Assembly: GCA_045124505.1 (NCBI GenBank)
Contig: JBGVLZ010000058.1
Coordinates: forward strand, 1 to 12,973
Length of the DNA stretch: 12,973 bases
Reading direction: 5' to 3'
Source: RGIG7213 sp045124505
GTDB lineage: Bacteria > Bacillota > Clostridia > Oscillospirales > CAG-272
Part shown: one piece after another, positions 1-5,723 of the stretch
How positions within the stretch are numbered: the stretch's first letter is position 1
How the letters are laid out: every line of letters begins with the position of its first letter
Position numbers and translations under genes: made by a program
Notes under the pieces: model-generated
What the model was told of the DNA's origin: nothing
What the model saw: only the letters and a program-made list of their open reading frames with translations
Database searches by the model: none

Positions 1-302
1 TAGGACAAAAGGATAATGTCGCGTTTCCTTTCGGGCAAAGCGTTAAGGGCTTCGGCAAGCAGTTCATTTTTGACGAGTACATCAAAGCCGGACACTTGAA
101 AACGGAAATAATCGCTTTCGTATTCGTCCGTTGTGAAAAGCTGCGCGAGTTCGCTTTCGCTCAAATCCGAAAAAGTAACTTCGCGTGCTGCGCGTTTCGC
201 AAGAGTGCGGCGGTGGCTTTTCGCTTCGCCGACCAAAGTTTTCTTTGCTAATGCGTCGTACTGATGTTGTATTCTTTCCTTGTCGGAAGAAGATAGCTCC
301 AT
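1..302 (-). CDS. Sigma-70-like protein of a Tn916-type element, partial (C-terminus off the left edge)
   Basis: The frame is open from an ATG at 302-300 to the window edge (100 codons seen). A strong AAGGAGGTGA site lies 5 nt before the ATG. The last visible residues, ALNALPERKRDIILLSY, match the start of sigma region 4 as found in the small sigma-70-family proteins encoded near the recombination end of Tn916-like conjugative elements. The N-terminal part is charged and mostly helical. In those elements such proteins are thought to help drive element genes; that role is inferred here. The gene lies downstream of, and in the same direction as, the KTR/methyltransferase operon, but hairpins at 436-466, 601-627 and 706-748 separate them, so it is probably transcribed separately. 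Family assignment is fairly secure, exact function is not. Confidence 0.75.
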   Translation of the reverse strand, partial: MELSSSDKERIQHQYDALAKKTLVGEAKSHRRTLAKRAAREVTFSDLSESELAQLFTTDEYESDYFRFQVSGFDVLVKNELLAEALNALPERKRDIILLS

Positions 303-435
303 AGAGTTCACCTCCTTCCCGCGTGGAGTAGAGGACGGGAGTTAAGGGCTTGTCCTCTCTGCCCCTTTCGCTCCGTACCCGTTCGGGAGATGGCTCTTGA
401 GTGCGCTTTTCAGAAAAAAGTTGAAAAAAGCAAAA

Positions 436-466
436 TGCGCCCGTCCGCAAGACGCGGACGGGCGCA
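436..466 (-). terminator. GC-rich perfect hairpin with T-rich tail on the minus strand
   Basis: Arms 436-448 and 454-466 form a perfect 13-bp stem (TGCGCCCGTCCGC) with a 5-nt loop. On the minus strand it is followed by TTTTGCTTTTTTC. It sits about 130 nt upstream of the sigma-like start codon, so it would act as a terminator or attenuator in that gene's leader. Confidence 0.6.
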
Positions 467-705
467 AAGGAAATGTAAGCAGTAGCTAAATGTATTGACA
501 GTTCACATTCATAGCCGGAATATCCCGCTTGCGGAGCATAGCTTTTTTTGACCGCAAAGCATTAGGCGGGTTACAGTAAATAAAAATGGACACGGCGATA
601 CCTCCCCGATACCGCCGTATCCTTAAAAAAGGGCGACTTTAATACACTACCCGCAATCCATTCTATAATAGGGAACAGCGGCTTTTGCGCAATATTAAAT
701 AAAAA

Positions 706-748
706 AGCCGATAACACATAGGTTTTTTGACCTAATGCGTTATCGGCT
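706..748 (-). terminator. Intrinsic terminator of the KTR/methyltransferase operon
   Basis: On the minus strand AGCCGATAAC...GTTATCGGCT forms a 10-bp stem, extended with a mismatch and a bulge by AGGT/ACCT. It is followed directly by TTTTTTATTTAA. It begins about 28 nt after the methyltransferase stop codon (776-778) and so ends that operon. Confidence 0.85.
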
Positions 749-775
749 CTGCGTCTATGCGTCTGGCACTTTTAA

Positions 776-1759
776 TCATTTTTTTTTGAATTTATTATAT
801 GTGTTAGCTAACTGTCCACAAGCCGCGTTAATCTCTCTGCCATGAGAAACTCTCATAGTAACTTCAAGTCCTGCTTGCTCTAATTGATGTTTGAATGCAA
901 CTATTTCCCGTTTCTGTGGTGCTTTAATTCTTGAATTGCTTGTTGGGTTGTATTGTAACACGTTAATCATAACTTTTTTGCCCCGAAACCATTTTGCAAG
1001 TTGTCTTACATCTGAGGGCCGGTCATTTATACCCGGTAAAAGCAAATACGCAAAGACAATTTTGCGATTATGCCTTTCAGAATAGGATAAGGCTTGCTTA
1101 ACAACATCTTCAATAGCATATATGCGCATGTGAGGAATAATACGATTTCTTGCAGATTGTGTTGCTGCGTGTAAAGATATTGTCAACTGAATTTTAAGAT
1201 GTTCCTCGCGCAATTTTTTTAATTGATCGACCGGACCAACTGTTGATATGGTAATGCCGTCGGTTGGAAAGTTGAGCCCATATCTATCTCGGAGAATATG
1301 GATTGCTTTTATCAAGTTGTCATAATTGAATAAAGGCTCTCCCATACCCATAAAAACGATACGGTTTACTTTTCGACGCAACAATATAATCTGTTGTACG
1401 ATTTCTGACGATGTTAGATTACGAACAAAGCCATTTCGCCCGGACTCACAAAAAATACAACCAACAGGACAACCGACTTGTGTGCTCACGCAAACAGTTC
1501 CACCATCTCGCCGCTTGATAAAAACCGTTTCAATGTATTTGTTGTCTTTCAGTTCGTAAACATACTTTTCAGTATCACTGCTTTTGCAAATATTTTTTAC
1601 CAACATTGATAGATTTTTTTTGCGTGGTAATTGCTTATATAATTCTTCATATAAGGCTTTTGCTTCATTCTCGCCAATAACTTCCGACATTTCTTTGTAA
1701 GTAAATCCGTATGGATCATTCCGTACTTCCGCAGGCGTATATTTAGGTAAACGTTTCAT
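776..1759 (-). CDS. Cfr/RlmN-family radical-SAM 23S rRNA (adenine-2503) methyltransferase-like protein
   Basis: A 327-aa protein of the family that methylates A2503 of 23S rRNA (RlmN at C2, Cfr at C8; Cfr gives resistance to phenicols, lincosamides, oxazolidinones, pleuromutilins and streptogramin A). The [4Fe-4S]/SAM motif CxxxCxxC is C97/C101/C104, the SAM-contact motif MGMGEPL is at 137-143, SLHA at 195-198, LLPGIND at 240-246, and the methyl-carrying Cys is C314 in AACGQL, with C90 matching the second conserved Cys. It is shorter than Cfr (349) and most RlmN (about 345-385), mainly at the N-terminus. QVGC and GEPL look RlmN-like, but VSHGREIN before the catalytic Cys differs from both groups (usually GxDID). 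The start ATG has AGAAAGGA 7 nt upstream. It lies 16 nt after the KTR gene behind a shared attenuator. The accessory location and attenuation suggest a resistance role, but substrate position (C2 or C8) cannot be read from the sequence. Confidence 0.85.
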   Translation of the reverse strand: MKRLPKYTPAEVRNDPYGFTYKEMSEVIGENEAKALYEELYKQLPRKKNLSMLVKNICKSSDTEKYVYELKDNKYIETVFIKRRDGGTVCVSTQVGCPVGCIFCESGRNGFVRNLTSSEIVQQIILLRRKVNRIVFMGMGEPLFNYDNLIKAIHILRDRYGLNFPTDGITISTVGPVDQLKKLREEHLKIQLTISLHAATQSARNRIIPHMRIYAIEDVVKQALSYSERHNRKIVFAYLLLPGINDRPSDVRQLAKWFRGKKVMINVLQYNPTSNSRIKAPQKREIVAFKHQLEQAGLEVTMRVSHGREINAACGQLANTYNKFKKK

Positions 1760-1775
1760 TTTTATATCCTTTCTT

Positions 1776-1961
1776 CTAAATAATAAAAGTTTGTTTTTCT
1801 GTATTTTTGATTACAATCTCTAATTTTTCTACATCAATGATATGCGTCAATTTGCATTTAGGGCAGAAAAGAGGAAAATCTTTTAATACAGTATTATGAA
1901 ATACTTGAACTCTCGTCTTTCCGTTACAAATCGGACATTTTATCCAATATTTTTTAAGCAT
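1776..1961 (-). CDS. Cysteine-rich KTR-domain protein (small zinc-ribbon-like)
   Basis: A 61-aa protein with two CxxC pairs (C9/C12 and C33/C36) and the K15-T16-R17 signature of the cysteine-rich KTR family. These are small putative zinc-binding proteins often found beside tet and other resistance genes in Tn916-like elements (Orf6-like, from memory). Molecular function is unknown. It is the first gene of a two-gene operon: the methyltransferase ribosome binding site starts right at its stop codon. An AAAAAGGACGA site lies rather far (about 13 nt) from its ATG, and the terminator hairpin 1991-2031 is just upstream, so its expression depends on read-through of the attenuator. Family call is good; any link to methyltransferase function is only from position. 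Confidence 0.8.
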   Translation of the reverse strand: MLKKYWIKCPICNGKTRVQVFHNTVLKDFPLFCPKCKLTHIIDVEKLEIVIKNTEKQTFII

Positions 1962-1990
1962 TATATTTCACTCGTCCTTTTTACACAAAA

Positions 1991-2031
1991 AAATGCAGGT
2001 CAATCCTCAACATGAGCATTGACCTGCATTT
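1991..2031 (-). terminator. Attenuator terminator upstream of the KTR/methyltransferase operon
   Basis: Arms 1991-2004 and 2018-2031 form a perfect 14-bp stem (AAATGCAGGTCAAT), with a possible CTC/GAG extension in the loop. On the minus strand it is followed by a T-run (complement of the A-run 1987-1993). It lies between the promoter (2238-2266) and the first gene (start 1961). The upstream arm can instead pair with TGCATT just before it (TGCATT-ATA-AATGCA), a candidate antiterminator. Confidence 0.85.
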
Positions 2032-2182
2032 ATAATGCACAGAGCAGTACAACAAAACTAAGGCATAGCTTGCACTATGTCTATACTATATCTATACGTC
2101 GTTAGTTTTTTGTATAGCATCCGCAAAATAAGCATGACAAAAAAGCCCATGTTGAAAATGGGAAAATCCTTTTTTTCAATGC

Positions 2183-2209
2183 TTATCTAATACGCATGCT
2201 ATGCAACAT
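2183..2209 (-). CDS. Leader peptide MLHSMRIR
   Basis: An 8-codon ORF, ATG at 2209-2207 and TAA at 2185-2183, with an excellent AAAAGGAGG site 8 nt upstream. It is the first ORF after the promoter and overlaps the upstream arm of the leader's long stem, so its translation is likely sensed by the attenuator. The peptide itself probably has no other role. Confidence 0.65.
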   Translation of the reverse strand: MLHSMRIR

Positions 2210-2237
2210 AAACGCCGCCTCCTTTTACATAAATTTT

Positions 2238-2266
2238 ATTTTATCAGAAAATCAGTCTACTGTCAA
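2238..2266 (-). promoter_or_regulatory. Consensus sigma-A promoter for the KTR/methyltransferase operon
   Basis: Minus-strand TTGACA (2266-2261) and TAAAAT (2243-2238) with 17-bp spacing. It lies inside the abnormal tail of the truncated XRE gene and reads toward the leader peptide. Confidence 0.85.
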
Positions 2267-2500
2267 TACACAACAGGAAGTATTTAACCTAATGATATGA
2301 ATTGTGTGGACATATCCAAAAAGAAAGCAGATTTTTTTCAACGTATTTATATCGGGTTCATTGACATCCCTTTCCCAATTCGATAGCGCCTGCCGGGTAA
2401 CATTTAGTTCCCCGGCTAATTCCTCCTGTGTCATTCCCGATTGTGTCCGCAGATGACGTATTTGCTTTCCTGTTGTAATATCCGTCTGTTCCTTGTTCAA
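2252..2500 (-). pseudogene. XRE/Cro-type HTH regulator, N-terminal half with replaced C-terminus
   Basis: An 82-codon frame starting at TTG (2500-2498) with GAGGAGGAA 7 nt upstream. Residues 11-60 form a clear Cro/CI-type helix-turn-helix (GKQIRHLRTQSGMTQEELAG, then VTRQALSNWERD). Up to FLFG (residues 59-62) it matches normal small XRE regulators; the remaining 20 residues are unrelated and run into the downstream promoter. The matching C-terminal half of such a gene is at 12289-12485, and the two share a 62-bp repeat. So this is probably half of a gene split by recombination. A truncated DNA-binding protein might still be made. It begins 81 nt after the tet stop codon in the same direction. 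Confidence 0.75.
2315..2376. repeat. 62-bp direct repeat, left copy (within the XRE gene)
   Basis: Identical to 12424-12485 except for one base (C at 2370, G at 12479): 55 identical bases, one mismatch, then TTTCCC. Both copies encode the same XRE segment (DVNEPDINTLKKICFLFG) on the minus strand. Left of this copy the sequences diverge after a shared GTCCACA. Confidence 0.95.
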
Positions 2501-2581
2501 AATAGTTCCTCCTCTCTGATACTGATTCTATCAAGGATATTTTGCAATAGCCAGCAATGAACGCTTGCATTGCGCAAGACC

Positions 2582-4501
2582 TTACATGATCTTCTGAAAC
2601 ATATGACGAGCCTTATCCAGCCGGCTATTGGGGCGACGGGGCTGTACAGCAGGTTCCCCTGGAGTTTCCTGATACCCTTTCAATTCCGTCAGGCAAACGC
2701 TTCTTCCATTTGTGTAGAAATTCAGATCGCTTTTGTATTCCCCAATCCGTCTTGCTGGTATTTCTCCAGTTAAGATCGCTTCATTATTTTTTATTGAAGT
2801 TGTTTCAATTACCGCATCGTATTTCACAGCATCATGATAAGCCCGTGAAAGATATTCCTGCGGTGCAAACAGGGTAAAAGAAAGATAGGGTTCTAAAACC
2901 TGTGTTCCTGCTTTTTTTAATGCCAGTTCCAGCACAATGGGCGCAAGAAAGCGGAAATCTGCCGGAGTACTGACTGGGCTGTAGTAAACACCATATTCAA
3001 AACAAATTCTGCAATCTGTTACCTCCCATCCATACACTCCCTGCTCTAATCCATACCGAATCCCTTCCATAACTGCGTTTTGAAAGCTTTGGTTTAAATA
3101 ACCGAGAGACACTTTACTTTCATATTCTGTTCCGCTTCCAACAGGAAGAGGAGTGACAGCCAAACCAATCGACGCCCAAAAGGGATTTGGCGGTACTTCA
3201 ATATGAATTGTATAATGAGCCTCTTTTCGTGGTCTCTCCAGATAAATAACGGTAGGCTCTTTTATTGCTACCTCGACACTATATTTTTCATTTAATAAAG
3301 AACAAACAACTTCCAATTGTACTTTTCCCAAAAAGGAAAGAATAATTTCATGAGTAATAGAATCAATCATAAAATGCAGAAGCGGATCAGTATCCGCAAT
3401 CTCTGTAAGGGCATCCAGTAATGCTTCCCTTTGCTCTGCTTTGATTGGCTCTATCGTTGTCCGAAAAAACGGCAGGGGACTATCCGTCCATGCCTTGCGT
3501 GGCAATAGTTTTTCATCTCCCAGAACATCATTTAGTTTTAATGTATTGTCAGATAAAATAACAATCTCCCCGGAATCAGCGGTGTCTGTTGGGACGATTT
3601 CTCCATCAAATGGAATTGACATCTCTGTAATTTTAATTTTTTCCTTTTTTGACAGAAGAATCGTTTCCCGTAAACAAAGCGTACCGCTATACAGCCTTAA
3701 ATAGCAACGTCGTTTTTTCTGCTCGGTATATTCAATTTTAAAAACATACCCGCACAGTTCCGATTGACAGTTATCTGTTTTCGATGAAAAAATATCTGTG
3801 ATTACATCAAGCAATTTTTTTGTTCCGATATTCTCTTTTGCGCTTCCATGATATACCGGAAAAAAAGTTCCCTGCTGTACCCTTCGCTTTATTTCTTCCT
3901 GAAGTTCCCGCAATGTCAAAGGCGCTCCTGAAAGATATTTTTCTAAAAGATTATCATTCCCGGCAATCACAGCATCCCACTTTTCAAAATCCGCAACGTC
4001 GGAAAGTGTTAATTCTGAAAATAAATGAACTTCCTGCATAACCATCATATCTTCTGTCAATTTTTCTCTGATATTTTGATAAGTTTGCTCAAGAACAACA
4101 CCACTTTGATCTATTTTATTGATAAAAATGATTGTTGGTATCTTCATTTTCCTTAGCGCATGAAACAGCACTCTGGTCTGGGCTTGTACACCATCTTTTG
4201 CGGACACTACTAAAATTGCTCCATCCAGAACCGATAAGGAGCGATGCACTTCTGTTAAAAAGTCCATGTGTCCGGGGGTGTCCACAAGATTAACTTTGTA
4301 CCCTTTCCAGCGAAAAGATGTAACGGCAGCCTGAATTGTAATTTTCCTTTGACGTTCCAAAGCCATAGAGTCCGTTCTTGTTGTACCTTTATCTACACTA
4401 CCTGGTTCCATGATTGCCCCGCTTGTATACAGCAGGCTTTCTGTCAGTGTTGTTTTTCCTGCATCAACATGCGCAAGAATGCCGATATTAATTATTTTCA
4501 T
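2582..4501 (-). CDS. tet: Tetracycline resistance ribosomal protection protein (Tet(M)/(O)/(W) class)
   Basis: A 639-aa EF-G-like GTPase that displaces tetracycline from the ribosome; 639 aa is the normal family length. The GTPase domain shows AHVDAGKTTLTE (10-21), DTPGH (74-78) and NKID (128-131). The domain IV loop YSPVSTPADF that reaches the decoding site is intact, and the C-terminus (QPRRPNSRLDK...HMFQK) is typical. By eye it resembles Tet(W) and Tet(44) most; the class cannot be fixed without alignment. Oddity: switch I reads RQR-K-ITI, with Lys53 where RGITI is nearly invariant. The chosen start is the ATG followed by KIINIGILAH, with GGAGGACGACAT before it; the open frame upstream belongs to the leader. 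Expression is controlled by the attenuator at 4502-4797. It lies immediately upstream of the split XRE gene. Confidence 0.95.
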   Translation of the reverse strand: MKIINIGILAHVDAGKTTLTESLLYTSGAIMEPGSVDKGTTRTDSMALERQRKITIQAAVTSFRWKGYKVNLVDTPGHMDFLTEVHRSLSVLDGAILVVSAKDGVQAQTRVLFHALRKMKIPTIIFINKIDQSGVVLEQTYQNIREKLTEDMMVMQEVHLFSELTLSDVADFEKWDAVIAGNDNLLEKYLSGAPLTLRELQEEIKRRVQQGTFFPVYHGSAKENIGTKKLLDVITDIFSSKTDNCQSELCGYVFKIEYTEQKKRRCYLRLYSGTLCLRETILLSKKEKIKITEMSIPFDGEIVPTDTADSGEIVILSDNTLKLNDVLGDEKLLPRKAWTDSPLPFFRTTIEPIKAEQREALLDALTEIADTDPLLHFMIDSITHEIILSFLGKVQLEVVCSLLNEKYSVEVAIKEPTVIYLERPRKEAHYTIHIEVPPNPFWASIGLAVTPLPVGSGTEYESKVSLGYLNQSFQNAVMEGIRYGLEQGVYGWEVTDCRICFEYGVYYSPVSTPADFRFLAPIVLELALKKAGTQVLEPYLSFTLFAPQEYLSRAYHDAVKYDAVIETTSIKNNEAILTGEIPARRIGEYKSDLNFYTNGRSVCLTELKGYQETPGEPAVQPRRPNSRLDKARHMFQKIM

Positions 4502-4595
4502 ATGTCGTCCTCCATTCACAGCCAAAAAAAGGCATAAAAATCCCCAGCAGTAAAATACTTTTACCACTGGGGATACAATCTGTGGACATACACAT
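4488..4595 (-). CDS. tet attenuator leader peptide, 35 codons
   Basis: ATG at 4595-4593, TAA at 4490-4488; the peptide begins MCMSTDCIPSGKSILLLGIF and ends TTYENN, overlapping the tet start in another frame. It runs through both arms of the terminator hairpin 4540-4574. Position and layout match the short leader ORF of tet(M) (Tn916 orf12), whose translation under tetracycline prevents termination. That function is inferred by analogy. Confidence 0.6.
   Translation of the reverse strand: MCMSTDCIPSGKSILLLGIFMPFFGCEWRTTYENN
4540..4574 (-). terminator. tet leader terminator hairpin
   Basis: On the minus strand ATCCCCAG (4574-4567) pairs with CTGGGGAT (4547-4540), a two-base mismatch follows, then GTAAAA pairs with TTTTAC. 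The hairpin is followed by TTTTATGCCTTTTTTT, 38 nt before the tet start codon. It is the expected regulated terminator of the attenuator. Confidence 0.85.
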
Positions 4596-4743
4596 AAAAG
4601 ACACGCACCAATAGGTACTTGCCACTTTTCTTGCCATGTCAATATAAATAAGGCAAAAGTATTCTTAAATTTGGTACAAAAAACTAAGCCCTTGTTCCAA
4701 AGGACATCCCAAAGTTTTTTGTTCCCACTATTTGATTATAGTT

Positions 4744-4767
4744 TTATTTAAGAATACCTTGCCGCAT
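4744..4767 (-). CDS. tet leader mini-ORF MRQGILK
   Basis: A 7-codon ORF plus stop with AAAAAGGAG upstream at 9-nt spacing. Its coding sequence forms one arm of the long inverted repeat with 4652-4670. The same short ORF is present, as I recall, at this place in Tn916-type tet(M) leaders, which suggests a regulatory role. Confidence 0.6.
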   Translation of the reverse strand: MRQGILK

Positions 4768-4797
4768 ATTTTTTAACTCCTTTTTGGAAATGTAGTA

Positions 4798-4826
4798 ATT
4801 ATAACACATCTGCATCTGAAAAGAAA
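4798..4826 (-). promoter_or_regulatory. Probable tet promoter
   Basis: A perfect TATAAT (4803-4798) on the minus strand, with a weak TTTCTT at -35 (4826-4821) and 17-bp spacing. It lies upstream of both leader ORFs. The weak -35 box lowers confidence. Confidence 0.55.
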
Positions 4827-4904
4827 GCATTAAATAATCTGATTTTATTATATCATATATCTTATGTAATAGCAATAGTTTTAGAAAAATTAACCAATAT
4901 TTTA

Positions 4905-5438
4905 TTATTTCTTTTTTCGACAAAAAATCTTTCTGAGAAAATGTTGCGATTTTTCTGAAGCAAGCGCCTCATCAGAGAGCTGCTTATTGCCCTCAATTAT
5001 TTTTTCAGCCAAAGCCTTTTGTTTATCTGCAGCTTGTCCGGCAGACAAGGCCGCTTGACTTTCTGCTAATTTATTTAATGTTTCAAGAAGCTGTTTATCT
5101 TTTTCCCGGTTATGCTCTCTTTCTTTTTCAAGCTCCGCCTGCAACTTCTCCACTTGCCCCCTTAAAAATACTACTTCGCTATCCTCCGGAGGTGTAAACG
5201 AGGGTGTAAACGAACCGTCAACCGTTGACGACAACTTATCATCAACTTGTTTACGGTCATTTTTCAAAAATGCCTGTTTTATAAGATTTTCACCGTCAAC
5301 TGATATGTAAACGACACCGTCAACCGTTGACGTAAACGGCTGTAAAGCTGTTGACAGTTCCTTACTCTTTCTTTTTTGATGAACAGCTTGCTTTGATACA
5401 CCAAGTTCATCAGCAATTTGTTTTACAGTTTTACTCAT
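4905..5438 (-). CDS. HTH plus coiled-coil plasmid replication-associated protein (DUF536-like)
   Basis: A 177-aa protein. Residues 2-25 form a helix-turn-helix (TVKQIADELGVSKQAVHQKRK). After a linker with repeated STVDG motifs, residues about 85-150 form a heptad-rich coiled coil (EKLQAELEKEREHNREKDKQ), and the tail is basic (FCRKKK). This order is typical of small proteins encoded beside rep genes on Gram-positive plasmids (DUF536/RepB-like), thought to bind origin DNA or help copy control. It is the last gene of a three-gene run, starting 8 nt after the previous stop; AGGTG lies 5 nt before its ATG. The coding sequence contains iteron-like palindromes (5191-5332). Family assignment is from motif recognition only. 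Confidence 0.65.
   Translation of the reverse strand: MSKTVKQIADELGVSKQAVHQKRKSKELSTALQPFTSTVDGVVYISVDGENLIKQAFLKNDRKQVDDKLSSTVDGSFTPSFTPPEDSEVVFLRGQVEKLQAELEKEREHNREKDKQLLETLNKLAESQAALSAGQAADKQKALAEKIIEGNKQLSDEALASEKSQHFLRKIFCRKKK
5191..5332. repeat. Iteron-like palindromic and direct repeats inside the HTH/coiled-coil gene
   Basis: GGTGTAAACGA occurs at 5191-5201 and 5203-5213, TGTAAACGA again at 5306-5314. A 17-bp sequence ACCGTCAACCGTTGACG occurs identically at 5214-5230 and 5316-5332, each containing the palindrome GTCAACcGTTGAC. The composite unit (TGTAAACGA followed by the 17-mer) is thus present twice, about 102 bp apart. Part of it encodes the STVDG protein repeats, so coding repetition is a partial explanation. 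Confidence 0.6.
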
Positions 5439-5446
5439 AATTACAC

Positions 5447-5701
5447 CTATTCCTCTGACTCATCACTATTTATATTTTCACCGGCATTTATTCTTGCAAT
5501 ATCTTTAAGAAATTCATCTCCATCTTGAGGGAAGTCTATCAGAGCCGTTGTATATACTCTTACTTTTTCTTTTCCCTCATCTTCTCCATAAAAACCTTTG
5601 GATTGAATAAATTTAATACCGTGCATTTGCATATACTCCATAGACTTTACAATGCTTCCCTTTGTCCCCTCTAATCGCATACCAACCGTAAGATGAGCCA
5701 T
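5447..5701 (-). CDS. Small unknown protein in the replication operon
   Basis: An 84-aa protein starting MAHLTVGMRLEGTKGSIVKS; I do not recognise the family. It is soluble, with mixed alpha/beta character, an acidic C-terminus (SDESEE), and no signal peptide or membrane segment. I chose the ATG at 5701-5699 because AGGAG lies about 8 nt upstream; a GTG at 5710 would add three residues but is too close to that site. It lies between the primase-like gene (22 nt upstream) and the HTH/coiled-coil gene (8 nt downstream), so it is probably co-transcribed with them and may take part in replication control or maintenance, which is only a positional inference. Confidence 0.65.
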   Translation of the reverse strand: MAHLTVGMRLEGTKGSIVKSMEYMQMHGIKFIQSKGFYGEDEGKEKVRVYTTALIDFPQDGDEFLKDIARINAGENINSDESEE

Positions 5702-5723
5702 AACACACACTCCTAATATTATT

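Larger units (their letters stand above)
303..775. other. Non-coding spacer with three strong hairpins
   Basis: No convincing coding frame is seen. Besides the two terminators listed separately, it contains a 10-bp stem with one G-U pair (GGATACGGCG with CGCCGTGTCC on the minus strand, about 593-627) followed by a T-rich run, and a 7-bp inverted repeat AGAGGAC/GTCCTCT at 330-358 just upstream of the sigma-like gene. The layout resembles a regulatory spacer upstream of the sigma-like gene in Tn916-type elements. Confidence 0.5.
1962..2237 (-). promoter_or_regulatory. Attenuation leader of the KTR/methyltransferase operon
   Basis: This transcribed leader holds, in order on the minus strand, a short peptide ORF (2209-2183), a long interrupted stem pairing 2179-2202 with 2114-2135 (ATAGCAT and ATAAGCAT blocks), a weak terminator-like hairpin in its loop (CCCAT/ATGGG near 2146-2162 plus T-run), a second stem (ACAAAAAACTAA with TTAGTTTTGT, about 2050-2112), and the strong terminator 1991-2031. 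The peptide ORF lies within one arm of the first stem, so ribosome stalling or slow translation would change the fold. This matches known attenuators of antibiotic-induced ribosome-resistance genes. The inducer is not readable. Confidence 0.7.
4502..4797 (-). promoter_or_regulatory. tet(M)-type transcription attenuation leader
   Basis: The minus-strand leader contains a 7-codon ORF (MRQGILK), a long inverted repeat pairing 4746-4763 with 4652-4670 and followed by TTATTTATATTG, GGAACAA-type repeats between these arms, the 35-codon leader ORF and a terminator hairpin directly before tet. The order agrees with the Tn916 tet(M) leader as I recall it, where tetracycline-induced stalling allows read-through. 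Confidence 0.8.

Noticed and set aside
82..450. 122-codon minus-strand frame
   Set aside because: It overlaps the sigma-like gene in another frame, has no ribosome site, and runs through a spacer with hairpins.
4502..4642. 47-residue N-terminal extension of the Tet protein from a TTG
   Set aside because: The extension spans the attenuator hairpin. Tet proteins begin at MKIIN, and the length from that ATG is exactly the family norm.
5191..5332. CRISPR-like array
   Set aside because: Only two composite units, with palindromes and no regular spacers; no cas genes in the window.
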